A DNA stretch of 32,368 nt from Actinomycetota bacterium. Lineage in GTDB: Bacteria; Actinomycetota; Actinomycetes; Actinomycetales; Microbacteriaceae. Shown here one piece after another: positions 16,263 to 24,082 of this stretch. Under the pieces are notes generated by a model. That model was not told where the DNA came from, did not search any database, and was given only the letters and a program-made list of their open reading frames with translations. A program made the position numbers and the translations under genes. Numbering within the stretch: position 1 is the first letter of the stretch; the number at the start of each line of letters is the position of its first letter. The stretch is taken from contig JAIUOH010000035.1 in the NCBI GenBank assembly GCA_020161315.1, positions 1 to 32,368 of the forward strand. The letters run 5' to 3'.

Positions 16263-17044
16263 GCGTAGGCGCTGCGCTGCCGCGCTTTGCCGGCAAACGC
16301 GTGGTGGTGAAGGTCGGCTCTTCTTCGGTGAGCGGTGAGAACGCCGCCCAAATTCCGCACCTTGTCGACTCGCTTGCCCGACTGCACGCGGCTGGTAGCG
16401 AAGTAATACTCGTATCGAGCGGTGCGATCGCAACGGGCGTGCCTTTTTTGCGCCTTGGCGAGCGACCCGATGATCTTGCTACTCAGCAGGCGGCGGCGGC
16501 GGTCGGCCAGAACATCTTGGTGAATCGCTACCAGCGTGCACTCACGGTGCACGAGATCATTGCAGGCCAGGTGTTGCTCACCGCGGGCGATATGGAGAAC
16601 GATACGCACCGCATCAACGCGAAGCGGGCACTCGAGCGATTGCTGCAGCTTGGTATCTTGCCGATCATCAACGAGAACGACACTGTAGCGACTCACGAGA
16701 TTCGTTTCGGCGACAACGACCACCTTGCGGCGCTGGTCGCCAAACTCGTCGGGGCAGACCAACTCGTGTTGCTCTCAGATGTCGACGCGCTGTATACGGC
16801 ACCGCCGCAGCTTCCTGGGGCCACAAGGATCGCGCATGTCGCCTATGGAGATGCTCTCGCGGGCGTCGAGATCGGTGCCACCCAGTCTGGCTGGGGCACC
16901 GGTGGTGCGGCCACGAAGGTGCAAGCGGCGCGCCTTGCCGCCGATGCAGGAACCGCAGTGTTGCTGACCGAGACGCGTTTGCTCGCGGCAGTGCTCGACG
17001 GTGAACCGCACGGCACTCACTTCGAGGCGGCACCTCGCCCGTAG
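16259..17044 (+). CDS. proB: Glutamate 5-kinase, AAK domain only
   Basis: The first enzyme of proline synthesis, phosphorylating glutamate to gamma-glutamyl phosphate. The 261 residues cover the amino-acid-kinase fold: [22 protein letters not shown], the [20 protein letters not shown] active-site segment, [11 protein letters not shown] and [17 protein letters not shown]. The C-terminal PUA domain of E. coli ProB (367 aa) is absent, and the stop is clean. The GTG at 16259 overlaps the obgE stop (GTGA), indicating translational coupling. proA follows 20 bases downstream, giving the first two steps of the pathway in order. Confidence 0.95.
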   Translation: MSVGAALPRFAGKRVVVKVGSSSVSGENAAQIPHLVDSLARLHAAGSEVILVSSGAIATGVPFLRLGERPDDLATQQAAAAVGQNILVNRYQRALTVHEIIAGQVLLTAGDMENDTHRINAKRALERLLQLGILPIINENDTVATHEIRFGDNDHLAALVAKLVGADQLVLLSDVDALYTAPPQLPGATRIAHVAYGDALAGVEIGATQSGWGTGGAATKVQAARLAADAGTAVLLTETRLLAAVLDGEPHGTHFEAAPRP

Positions 17045-17052
17045 TCGGTCAC

Positions 17053-17067
17053 TATGCTTGGTGCATG
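17053..17067 (+). promoter_or_regulatory. Possible leaderless promoter of proA
   Basis: TATGCT (17053-17058) is followed by six bases and then the proA ATG at 17065. This is the same geometry as at polA and the recombinase leader. No SD precedes the ATG. It may add to read-through from proB. Confidence 0.4.
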
Positions 17068-18315
17068 AGCACTGACGCATTTCTCGACAAACTCGCGCGC
17101 GCACGGTCGGCATCACGGGGGCTTGCCACCGCAACCACCGCGCAGAAGAATGCTGCGCTTGCTGCGATTGCCGACGCCATCGAGGGTGCAATTCCCGAGA
17201 TTGTTGCAGCGAACGCACTCGACCTTGAACGGGGGCGTAGCGAACAGATCGGAGACGGCCTGCTCGATCGGCTGCTGCTCGATGAAGCTCGGCTGAAGGG
17301 ACTTGCAAACGCTGTTCGTGACGTCATTGGCATCGCTGACCCGGTCGGTGAGGTGGTGCGAGGCAGCACCCTCGCGAACGGGGTGCAGCTGACCCAGGTG
17401 CGAGTGCCTTTTGGTGTGGTCGGTGCCATCTACGAGGCTAGGCCGAATGTCACCGTCGATATCGCAGCTCTCGCGCTCAAGAGCGGCAACGGTGCGGTGC
17501 TGCGTGGCGGCACCGCTGCCGAGAACTCGAACCGGGTACTTGTCGAGTTGATTCAGCGCGCGATCAGCAGCACCGACCTTGACGGTGACGTGGTGCAGAC
17601 GATCGATGAGTTCGGTCGCGAGGGCGCCGCTCGCCTCATGCGGGCGCGTGGCTACATCGATGTGCTGATCCCACGTGGCTCTGCCGGGCTGATCTCTGCT
17701 GTGGTGCAGGAGTCGACGGTGCCCGTGATTGAAACCGGCTCGGGGCTCGTGCATGTCTTCGTCGATGCGAGCGCCGACGAAGCCAAGGCGCTCGCCATCG
17801 TCAAGAATTCGAAGACTCACCGCCCGAGCGTCTGCAACGCCGCCGAAACGCTGCTCGTGCACCGTGAAGCTGCCGGCCGGCTCCTGCCGAAGCTTGCAAT
17901 GGTGCTGCTCGACGAACAGGTCTCGCTATACGGAGATACCAGATCTCGCTCGCTCGCTGCGGGCATCGCAGAGGCCGCTGATGAAGTGTGGTCGACCGAG
18001 CACCACGCACTCGAGATGGGTGTGAAGATCGTCGACTCGCTCGACGATGCGCTCGAGCACATTGAGCGTTACTCGACCAGGCATACCGAGTCGATTGTGA
18101 CCGAGGACTACCAGAACGCGCAGCGTTTTCTCGCAGAGGTCGACTCTGCAGTGGTAATGGTGAACGCTTCGACGCGGTTTACCGACGGTGGAGAATTTGG
18201 GTTCGGGGCAGAAGTGGGTATCTCAACTCAGAAGCTGCATGCCCGCGGGCCGATGGGGTTGCCCGAACTGACGAGCACAAAGTGGCTCGTGCGCGGCAAC
18301 GGCCAAATTCGGTGA
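17065..18315 (+). CDS. proA: Glutamate-5-semialdehyde dehydrogenase (gamma-glutamyl phosphate reductase)
   Basis: A 416-residue NADPH-dependent reductase that converts gamma-glutamyl phosphate to glutamate semialdehyde, the second step of proline synthesis. It belongs to the aldehyde dehydrogenase superfamily. Visible are VRVPFGVVGAIYEARPNVTV, LRGGTAAENSN, the DVLIPRGSAGLI segment, the catalytic-cysteine region KTHRPSVCNAAETLLVH and TRFTDGGEFGFGAEVGIST near the C-terminus. Length and termini are normal. ATG 17065 (MSTDAFLDKLARARSASRGL) is the only sensible start. Confidence 0.97.
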   Translation: MSTDAFLDKLARARSASRGLATATTAQKNAALAAIADAIEGAIPEIVAANALDLERGRSEQIGDGLLDRLLLDEARLKGLANAVRDVIGIADPVGEVVRGSTLANGVQLTQVRVPFGVVGAIYEARPNVTVDIAALALKSGNGAVLRGGTAAENSNRVLVELIQRAISSTDLDGDVVQTIDEFGREGAARLMRARGYIDVLIPRGSAGLISAVVQESTVPVIETGSGLVHVFVDASADEAKALAIVKNSKTHRPSVCNAAETLLVHREAAGRLLPKLAMVLLDEQVSLYGDTRSRSLAAGIAEAADEVWSTEHHALEMGVKIVDSLDDALEHIERYSTRHTESIVTEDYQNAQRFLAEVDSAVVMVNASTRFTDGGEFGFGAEVGISTQKLHARGPMGLPELTSTKWLVRGNGQIR

Positions 18316-18376
18316 CTCCGGGCGCAGACCGCTAGACTATTGCTATTCAACCAACGTTTTCATTGCAGGGGTATTG

Positions 18377-18586
18377 ATGTCAGTTCTCGCCACGATCGCT
18401 GTTGCTGCTGAAGAAGCGCACCACCTCAACGAGCTGTGGATGCCAGCGCCGCTCTTCGGCGTTGTTATGTTCGCATTCTTCGTTGCCTGTGCTGCCGTTA
18501 CCTTCAGCTTTCGCGATGTAGCAAACAGGCACGCAGAGAAGGCTGAGGCCTACGCCCGTGAGCACGGCGCCCAGCAGCACCACTAA
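18377..18586 (+). CDS. Small single-span membrane protein of unknown function
   Basis: A 69-residue protein with a short N-terminal region containing [14 protein letters not shown], one hydrophobic helix (about residues 27-45, [19 protein letters not shown]) and a charged C-terminus ending HGAQQHH. I do not recognise a family with a known role. ATG 18377 has GGGG at 18368-18371; an in-frame TTG at 18374 is less likely. The end overlaps the nadD start region, so the two are probably translated from one message. Histidines cluster at both ends, which could be chance. Confidence 0.75.
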   Translation: MSVLATIAVAAEEAHHLNELWMPAPLFGVVMFAFFVACAAVTFSFRDVANRHAEKAEAYAREHGAQQHH

Positions 18587-19187
18587 CGCGTCGGCGGCGC
18601 GGAGACGTCGCCTGGGAGTGATGGGCGGCACCTTTGATCCGGTGCACCACGGACACCTGGTGGCCGCGAGCGAGGTAGCCGCAAAGTTTGAGCTCGACGA
18701 GGTCATCTTTGTGCCGACCGGCCAGCCCTGGCAGAAAGCTAACGTCAGTCTGGGGGAGCATCGCTACCTGATGACTGTGATTGCGACGGCATCGAACCCT
18801 CGATTTACGGTAAGTCGCGTCGATATTGACCGCGACGGTCCCACATACACGGTCGACACGCTGCGAGATCTGCGGGCACAGTACCCGCATGACGAGCTCT
18901 TCTTTATCTCGGGAGCAGACGCGGTTGCGCAGATCGTGAGCTGGAAAGACAAAGACGAACTGTGGAATCTCGCACACTTTATCGGTGTCTCCAGGCCTGG
19001 CCATGAGCTCTCGCTTTCGGGATTGTCGGACGAACACGTAAGCTTGTTAGAAGTGCCTGCGCTGGCGATCTCTTCGACAGACTGTCGAAGTCGAGTGTCC
19101 CGCGGACATCCGGTTTGGTACCTGGTGCCAGACGGAGTCGTGCAATACATCGCCAAGCACCGCTTGTACACCGATGGAAGTGACTGA
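18558..19187 (+). CDS. nadD: Nicotinate-nucleotide adenylyltransferase
   Basis: A 209-residue enzyme that adenylates nicotinate mononucleotide to deamido-NAD, a step shared by de novo and salvage NAD synthesis. The nucleotidyltransferase signature [12 protein letters not shown] is near residue 25, [10 protein letters not shown] binds substrate, and [10 protein letters not shown] with [13 protein letters not shown] form the typical C-terminus. The GTG at 18558 overlaps the end of the small membrane-protein gene by 29 bases; shorter starts nearer GVMGGTFDP are possible but would leave almost no N-terminal residues. The next gene starts 3 bases after the stop. Confidence 0.93.
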   Translation: MSTAPSSTTNASAARRRRLGVMGGTFDPVHHGHLVAASEVAAKFELDEVIFVPTGQPWQKANVSLGEHRYLMTVIATASNPRFTVSRVDIDRDGPTYTVDTLRDLRAQYPHDELFFISGADAVAQIVSWKDKDELWNLAHFIGVSRPGHELSLSGLSDEHVSLLEVPALAISSTDCRSRVSRGHPVWYLVPDGVVQYIAKHRLYTDGSD

Positions 19188-19190
19188 CGC

Positions 19191-20387
19191 ATGACTGATC
19201 TAGATGAGGGTCGCCCGCTGAGCCGCCGCGAAATTCGCCTGCGCGAAATGGCTGCAGCAGGCGTGGTACCCGACGCGACTCCCGCGCCGCAAGAGGCCGC
19301 TGTCGCCGCTAAGCCTGTATCAAGCGAACTGTCAAACGAGATCGACATTCCGCTGTTTGACGAGAATGGCCGGCAACGCAGCCGCCGTGAGCTGCGAGAA
19401 TTGCGTGACCAGGCGATTGCTGAGCAGGCAGAAGCCGCACCGGCTGAAACTGTGCTGCCCGAGACCGTCGCGTTTGACGTGATTGCCGATCAAGAGGCCG
19501 CGAGCGACTTTGATGCGTTGCTGCAGCAAGGTGTGGCTGATGTCGCAGCTGAGGAAGCTGCGGCGGAGGTCGCTGAGGCCGAGGAGACTGAAGCTGAGGT
19601 CGACGCTGAACCCGCCGTTGATTCTCAAGCATCGGTTGAGCCAGAAGCAGAACAAGCCCCAACAGATGATGCTGAGCTCGAAGAAGTTGTAGAAGCTGAG
19701 GCTGAAGCTGAGCTTCACCTTGAGGCAGAAGCCGAAGTCGAGTCTGAGGCTGAAGCAGGCACTGAGCCTGAGGCTGAAGTTGAGTCCGCTGAGGTAGCTC
19801 CCGTAGCAGCGGTGAAGAGCCAGGGGTACTCGTTCCCCGATATTGCTCCTCTTGACGAGGGGCACTCTATCTTCGATGATCCCGCGCTTCGCGTCATGAA
19901 CGCACAGGCAGAACCGAGCGTCGCCGAAGCAGACGGTGGCCGCGACTTTGACGACCTCATCACGCGCGCGGTCGCGCAAGAGGGCGCCGCGAGCACGACG
20001 AACACCTCGGCGCTTATTCTGCCAACCATGCCAGAAGCCGAGGGGCTCTCTGGCCCACTCGGTGAGACTGGTGAACTCTTCGTGACTGGCTCTTTCGAAC
20101 TGCCAAAGTCACTAAGCGAGACGGGTGGGCACGCTGCCCTGCACGACTCGGTTGAGGCAGACCCGCTCGATGAGCTTGGGTTTGTCGAGGCAACGCCGAC
20201 CGGCATGATGGCTCCCGTTTCAGCGTCTCGCGCGATCAGTGCGCGTAGCGAGCAGGGGCCCCTCGTGACCGAGGCGGCAAAAGATAAGAGCAAGATGCCT
20301 GTGGTGCTGATCGCCACGGGTGGAGTATTGGTGCTCGGTGCTGCAGGCCTTATCGTGTGGGCAGCGGCGAGCGGATTGTTTGGATAA
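19191..20387 (+). CDS. Acidic Ala/Glu-rich protein with C-terminal membrane anchor, unknown function
   Basis: A 398-residue protein with no recognised domain. Two basic motifs, SRREIRLRE (11-19) and SRRELRELR (64-72), lie in the N-terminal 75 residues. Residues about 115-210 are an extreme Glu/Ala/Val low-complexity stretch built of short EAEAE-type repeats, probably disordered. About 215-360 is Ser/Gly/Asp-rich. One hydrophobic helix near the C-terminus (about 372-394, VVLIATGGVLVLGAAGLIVW) is followed by only a few residues, so the bulk is probably cytoplasmic and tail-anchored. It sits 3 bases after nadD and 2 bases before rsfS, so it is part of that operon. I recall proteins with SRREIR-type motifs at this locus in relatives but know no function. 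Confidence 0.8.
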   Translation: MTDLDEGRPLSRREIRLREMAAAGVVPDATPAPQEAAVAAKPVSSELSNEIDIPLFDENGRQRSRRELRELRDQAIAEQAEAAPAETVLPETVAFDVIADQEAASDFDALLQQGVADVAAEEAAAEVAEAEETEAEVDAEPAVDSQASVEPEAEQAPTDDAELEEVVEAEAEAELHLEAEAEVESEAEAGTEPEAEVESAEVAPVAAVKSQGYSFPDIAPLDEGHSIFDDPALRVMNAQAEPSVAEADGGRDFDDLITRAVAQEGAASTTNTSALILPTMPEAEGLSGPLGETGELFVTGSFELPKSLSETGGHAALHDSVEADPLDELGFVEATPTGMMAPVSASRAISARSEQGPLVTEAAKDKSKMPVVLIATGGVLVLGAAGLIVWAAASGLFG

Positions 20388-20389
20388 GA

Positions 20390-20797
20390 GTGACTGTAAC
20401 TGACCAGACCCTTGAGAGCCTTCGCATTGCGGTGCGAGCTGCTGACGGCAAGGGAGCAACCACACCGGTTGCGCTGAGCGTAAGCGAGCTGTTTCCGCTC
20501 GCAGACGCATTCTTGATTCTCACCGGTAGCGTCGAGCGCAACGTGCAGGCGATCTCTGATGAGGTTGAAGACGAGCTTAACCGGGCTGGTGTGCGCACTA
20601 TTCGCCGTGAAGGGCGCGAGAGTGGCCGCTGGGTGCTGCTTGATTTTGGCGACCTGATCGTGCACGTGTTTCACCAGGAAGAGCGCGAGTTCTACGGGCT
20701 CGAACGCCTCTGGAAGGATTGCCCTGCGATCGACATCGCATCGATGATCGAGGCCCCCGCGAATTTGCAAGTGTCCGCCCTTGATGGTGTAGAGTAG
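20390..20797 (+). CDS. rsfS: Ribosome silencing factor RsfS
   Basis: A 135-residue member of the RsfS/Iojap family, which binds ribosomal protein L14 and blocks subunit joining in starvation. Conserved features are FPLADAFLILTGSVERNVQAI, RREGRESGRWVLLDFGDLIVHVFH and ERLWKDCPAID. GTG 20390 begins MTVTDQTLESLRIAV, two bases after the preceding stop; AAGAG is a weak SD. nadD and rsfS are neighbours in many bacteria. The antisense reading frame of the downstream integrase runs through the last 200 bases of this gene. Confidence 0.95.
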   Translation: MTVTDQTLESLRIAVRAADGKGATTPVALSVSELFPLADAFLILTGSVERNVQAISDEVEDELNRAGVRTIRREGRESGRWVLLDFGDLIVHVFHQEEREFYGLERLWKDCPAIDIASMIEAPANLQVSALDGVE

Positions 20798-22613
20798 AGG
20801 GGTTGTCGGGGGAGCATTCTTCCGACTTCCACGGGTCTGTGGCGCAGTTGGTAGCGCACCTGCATGGCATGCAGGGGGTCAGGGGTTCGAATCCCCTCAG
20901 ATCCACCCTAGGTGAGAAATTCGAAACTTCTCCCAAACGCACGCCGATTTCGGCGATGATCGAACCTTCGGTCGTCACCGGATCGGCGTTATTTTGTTGT
21001 GTCGCATAGGTTTTTGCGGCGCTCACTGCTTTGGTCGGTTCGTAGCTGATGTTCTCATCTTCGTCGATCACGATTTTCTTGACGACCGCTCGCACCAAAA
21101 TTTGGCGTGCAGAGGGCTCGCACTTGCGATAGAGATCACCCAAATCGGTGATCAGATCAGCAAGCTGATCAAGCCCTTCCCGCGCCTCTGCATAGGTTGA
21201 ACTGAGGCTATCAAGTCGGTGCTTCACCCTATCAAGAGTCCGGGTAATTCGGGCCTGCTCAGTCTTCATGAGGTCGAGCGGGATCGCATCAGCGTAGTGA
21301 GCTTGAACGAGCTTGAGACGCTCGGCTTCAAGCTTCTCGATTTGACCTACGAGTAGCTTCCGTTCGTCGTCGGTGCTTGCTTCGAGCTGGTCAAACACCT
21401 TCCCGAGCACTGCACGAGTCTGGGTTGCTTCTTCAGTGCTCAGGCCATTTTGCCCAAATGTGGCCTCGACCTCACGTTCGATCCGGTCGATCATTATTGC
21501 GGAGCGCGTGCAGCCGTTCTTTTTGCGGCGACCAGAGCAGGTGAAGTATTCGTAGCGTTCGCCCTGCTTGTCTCGTGGGCACTCGATCATGAGCTTCGCG
21601 CCGCATGAGCAATACACGCTGCCCTTGAGGTAGTGATCGTACTTCTGAGGTCGTTCACCGACGTTGTTTTTCTCGCTGAGATGCATTTGCACACGCAGCC
21701 AGGTTTCCTGATCAACGAGTGGAGTATGTGCACCCTCGTAGGTGACGCCTCGGAACACGACGGTGCCCTGGTAGTAGGGGTTCGTGAGAATCTTGTGAAG
21801 CGCGGTCGTTGACAACGGCTTTGCAGCGCGGGCAGGTGTTGGCCGGGAAGTGAGCCCACGGGTTTCCAACACCTTTGCGAGGGTGGAGAGCGACCAATCT
21901 CCGGTTGAGTATGCAGTGAATGCGAAACGGATCAGTTCGCTTCTCTCGCGGTCTACTTCGATATCGCGTACTTCGCGGCCTTGATCGTCGGTAGTGCGTA
22001 CGTTCAAGTATCCAAGCGGTGCCATCATCGGGGTGCCACCGATTGACGCCTTCTGGGTCATACCCTTCAATACCTCTTGCGCGAGGTTGAGCGAATAGAA
22101 CTCGGCGATCGATGCGAGAATGCCATGCATGAGCATGCCAGAGGGGGTCTCGTCGATGTTCTCGGTGACCGAGACAAGGCTGATGTTCGCGGCTCGCAGT
22201 GTGGAATGGATAATCGCGTCATCGAGGCGGTTGCGTGCGAGTCGATCAACCTTGTTGATGATGCAGTATCGAACCGGGTTATTGGCAACATAGTCAAGCA
22301 TCTGCTGCAGCGCTCGACGCCGGACTGTCTTTGCTGATTCACCGGGCTCAATGAACTCTTTCACGATTACGGCCCCAAGCTGATCGGCCTTTCGCTGGGC
22401 AGCTTCTCGCTGGGCCGGTATCGAGAGGCCTTCTTCGAGACCGTTTCGCGTAGCCTGATCTTTGGTGGAGACGCGGAGGTAGATGATTGCTGGCACGAGA
22501 TCGCCAAGATCTCCGAGCGCATCTTCCTCAGCGTTTGGGTAGCCGCCGGAGGTCACCGCCATTTTTCTGAGCGTGCCTAGATCAAGGTCTGCAGGTGCGT
22601 CGGAGATCGACAT
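20598..22613 (-). CDS. Large serine recombinase (integrase), C-terminus read through into tRNA/rsfS antisense
   Basis: A 671-codon frame. The resolvase catalytic domain (about residues 38-190) has the serine motif IIYLRVSTKDQ, the RRALQQMLDYV helix, KVDRLARN and the LASIAEFYS segment. A recombinase domain follows (LGYLNVRT, ILTNPYYQGTVVFRG), then a zinc ribbon (CSCGAKLMIECPRD and the later FTCSGRRKKNGC) and a coiled coil (about 395-490). These are the hallmarks of phage/ICE large serine integrases. ATG 22613 (MSISDAPADLDLG) with GAAAGGCGG upstream is preferred over TTG 22637. After about residue 568 the frame reads antisense tRNA-Ala (DLRGFEPLTP) and antisense rsfS for about 100 codons, so the true functional end is probably near the tRNA boundary. 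Confidence 0.9.
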   Translation of the reverse strand: MSISDAPADLDLGTLRKMAVTSGGYPNAEEDALGDLGDLVPAIIYLRVSTKDQATRNGLEEGLSIPAQREAAQRKADQLGAVIVKEFIEPGESAKTVRRRALQQMLDYVANNPVRYCIINKVDRLARNRLDDAIIHSTLRAANISLVSVTENIDETPSGMLMHGILASIAEFYSLNLAQEVLKGMTQKASIGGTPMMAPLGYLNVRTTDDQGREVRDIEVDRERSELIRFAFTAYSTGDWSLSTLAKVLETRGLTSRPTPARAAKPLSTTALHKILTNPYYQGTVVFRGVTYEGAHTPLVDQETWLRVQMHLSEKNNVGERPQKYDHYLKGSVYCSCGAKLMIECPRDKQGERYEYFTCSGRRKKNGCTRSAIMIDRIEREVEATFGQNGLSTEEATQTRAVLGKVFDQLEASTDDERKLLVGQIEKLEAERLKLVQAHYADAIPLDLMKTEQARITRTLDRVKHRLDSLSSTYAEAREGLDQLADLITDLGDLYRKCEPSARQILVRAVVKKIVIDEDENISYEPTKAVSAAKTYATQQNNADPVTTEGSIIAEIGVRLGEVSNFSPRVDLRGFEPLTPCMPCRCATNCATDPWKSEECSPDNPSTLHHQGRTLANSRGPRSSMRCRSQGNPSRGVRARRTRALPGETRARSGRQNQAAPSGHSRALHGE
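20765..20795 (+). promoter_or_regulatory. Possible tRNA-Ala promoter
   Basis: TTGCAA (20765-20770) and TAGAGT (20790-20795) are separated by 19 bases, inside the rsfS 3' end, about 38 bases before the tRNA. The spacing is long, so support is modest. Confidence 0.35.
20833..20905 (+). tRNA. tRNA-Ala (anticodon GGC)
   Basis: A 73-base tRNA. The acceptor GGGTCTG pairs with CAGATCC and includes the G3-U70 alanine identity pair. The anticodon loop ATGGCAT gives GGC (reads GCC), the T-arm is GGGG-TTCGAAT-CCCC, and the discriminator is A20905. CCA is not encoded (ACCC follows). The serine-integrase frame enters from the 3' side, so this tRNA end is the probable attachment site of the element to the right. 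Confidence 0.97.
20880..20945. other. Probable attachment-site junction of the serine-integrase element
   Basis: The left element boundary should lie around the tRNA-Ala 3' half or just after it. The sequence changes here from core genes to an element gene on the opposite strand. An imperfect palindrome centred on TTCGAA (GAGAAATTCGAAACTTCTC, about 20914-20932) follows the tRNA. I saw no second copy of the tRNA 3' end inside the window, so the other att site is outside it or lost. Confidence 0.5.
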
Positions 22614-22750
22614 GAGGTGACCGCCTTTCGGATCCAAAATATTGAGTCGTCTTGGTCAGCTGGCGGTCACGTTAGTTGTAAGAAGGACACTCGCAATGAG
22701 CTTAGAAAGTTTGCCACTGAAGCCGTGTTTGTATTGGTGTAAGCCAAATT
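22614..22750. other. Intergenic gap in the element, nothing recognised
   Basis: A 137-base AT-richer gap upstream of the integrase. It presumably holds the integrase promoter on the minus strand. A 23-codon plus-strand ORF (ATG at about 22694) has no support. Confidence 0.3.
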
Positions 22751-22960
22751 CTATTGCTTTGGTCTGAGTAAGTCACGCAGATGAGCACCGGCCTCACGCA
22801 TCACGTCTTCTTCATCAGCTGCGTGCAACGCGACGCGAATAACGACCTCAGCAATTCGAGAAACATCTACCTCGCTGCGCGGTTCGTAGCGCAAGCGAAT
22901 GCGGCGATCTGCGTCGGCACGGTTGGTTCGGCGCTGGTACGGACGAGGCATTGTGCTCAC
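22751..22960 (-). CDS. Small hypothetical protein in element
   Basis: A 69-residue, Arg/Asp-rich protein with an N-terminal basic block (MPRPYQRRTNRADADRRIRL) and a helical C-terminal half (SRIAEVVIRVALHAADEEDV). No family is recognised. The start ATG at 22960 overlaps the stop of the upstream gene by four bases (ATGA), which supports translation and a linked role. The charged N-terminus could contact nucleic acid; this is speculation. Confidence 0.6.
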   Translation of the reverse strand: MSTMPRPYQRRTNRADADRRIRLRYEPRSEVDVSRIAEVVIRVALHAADEEDVMREAGAHLRDLLRPKQ

Positions 22961-23523
22961 ACCTCGGCGGAACCTAAAGGCTCAACGTCATTTGCTTCGA
23001 TGCTTGCAAAGAAGGCATCTTCTGCGGCTTGGCGGGCCGCGACTTGGTCGAGAACGAACTGCACAAAGTCAGCGTCACGGTCGGTAATGACCTGTTCTGC
23101 AATTTGAGGGGGTTGTTCTTCGCCGGGCCAGGGTGTTTGCCGCGTCGGCCGGTCTCGATCGCGGCGAGTGCCGCTTGCGGCGACCCAGTCGCGCAGCCGG
23201 GCACGAGCGTCAGAGAAGTCGCGGTGCCACCCAAATGGTGCTGACCCGTCTTGCTCCGGGTCATAAGCGCAGAGCCAATGCAGGTGCAGGGCAGACAGTT
23301 CCCAAAGCAGCTCGGGGTGCCGGTGCCACATCGGTGGTATTTCTGACGCTGGCAAGCCGTACTCTGTGCGAAGCCAGTTGATCCAGCGGTTGAGCACCAA
23401 CAGCTCCTGTTCCAGATCGTGCGCGATCAGTAGGTTCCAATTGATTGGGTGCGGCGGCCCGGCGGCTGGCTCGGGAGAAAGGTTGGATTCCGCAGTGTCA
23501 TCGAATTCAGTGTGATCGTTCAT
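22957..23523 (-). CDS. Hypothetical element protein, possibly DUF4913-like
   Basis: A 188-residue protein. The central part (about 35-120) is rich in Trp, His and Leu, with LVLNRWINWLRTEYGLP, PMWHRHPELLWELSALHLHW and GWHRDFSDARARLRDW. This recalls DUF4913, a domain of unknown function common on actinobacterial plasmids and conjugative elements, but the match is from memory only. An acidic N-terminus and an Ala/Glu-rich C-terminal helix flank it. It begins 21 bases after the ssb stop and ends coupled to the next small gene. It is soluble, with no signal peptide. Confidence 0.7.
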   Translation of the reverse strand: MNDHTEFDDTAESNLSPEPAAGPPHPINWNLLIAHDLEQELLVLNRWINWLRTEYGLPASEIPPMWHRHPELLWELSALHLHWLCAYDPEQDGSAPFGWHRDFSDARARLRDWVAASGTRRDRDRPTRQTPWPGEEQPPQIAEQVITDRDADFVQFVLDQVAARQAAEDAFFASIEANDVEPLGSAEV

Positions 23524-23544
23524 GAGAGACGCTCCTATTCCCGA

Positions 23545-24000
23545 TCAACGACCGAGCCCTGGGGCATCGCTACTTGGCCGCTGCCTGGGTGCATCGAAAG
23601 TTCGGCTCTGCCCTCGTGACGGCACGTCGTGCACGCCACTGCGAGAACTGCGATCGACGCTGTACTGCGTGCGAGCGGTGTCGTGCCCGATTTTCTTTGC
23701 GACGAACTCTTCACCTTCGAGGTTTTGCCCTTCGCGTTCGTAGCTGTACGGGTGCAAGTAGCCTTCGGCGACGAAGCTGTCGCCTTTCACGAATCGTTCG
23801 TAGGCCCGTTCGGCGGTGGCGCGGTACATGACGAGGTTGTGAAAACTTGTTTCGAGTTTCGTGAACGTGCCGTCGTTTTCGTGTCGGTAGTTTTCTTGCC
23901 CGAAGCGTGCGTAGAAGCGGGCTTCGCCGCGGTCGGTTTCGGTGAGCTGCGGGTCGCTGGCGATAAAACCAGAAATCGACTGCTGTGTGCGAATAGTCAT
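23545..24000 (-). CDS. ssb: Single-stranded DNA-binding protein (element-encoded)
   Basis: A 151-residue OB-fold SSB. Recognisable segments are QQSISGFIASDPQLT, ARFYARFGQENYRH, VMYRATAERAYERFVKGDSFVAEGYLHP and GEEFVAKKIGHDTAR, in the order of the SSB OB strands. It would coat single-stranded DNA during transfer or replication of the element. The C-terminus is Ser/Arg/Pro-rich and ends DAPGLGR, lacking the acidic DDDIPF-type tip by which chromosomal SSBs recruit partners. ATG 24000 (MTIRTQQSISGF) follows a good purine-rich GACAGGAGAG; the longer frame from 24069 is unlikely. Confidence 0.85.
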   Translation of the reverse strand: MTIRTQQSISGFIASDPQLTETDRGEARFYARFGQENYRHENDGTFTKLETSFHNLVMYRATAERAYERFVKGDSFVAEGYLHPYSYEREGQNLEGEEFVAKKIGHDTARTQYSVDRSSRSGVHDVPSRGQSRTFDAPRQRPSSDAPGLGR

Positions 24001-24082
24001 TGGACTGCTCTCCTGTCTGAGTGAGGAGCCACCAGGCCGGTGACTCCTATCAGGCAGGTGCACGATCACCCCCGCGAAGGAA

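Noticed and set aside
14370-16433. 687-codon minus-strand frame opposite rpmA, obgE and proB
   Set aside because: Antisense shadow of clear core genes; no domain seen.
19064-19086. CTTCGACAGACTGTCGAAG inverted repeat resembling the REP-like motif
   Set aside because: It lies in the conserved ISSTDCRSR coding motif of nadD, so coding constraint explains it.
22694-22765. 23-codon plus-strand ORF upstream of the integrase
   Set aside because: No conserved feature and it runs into an antisense gene.
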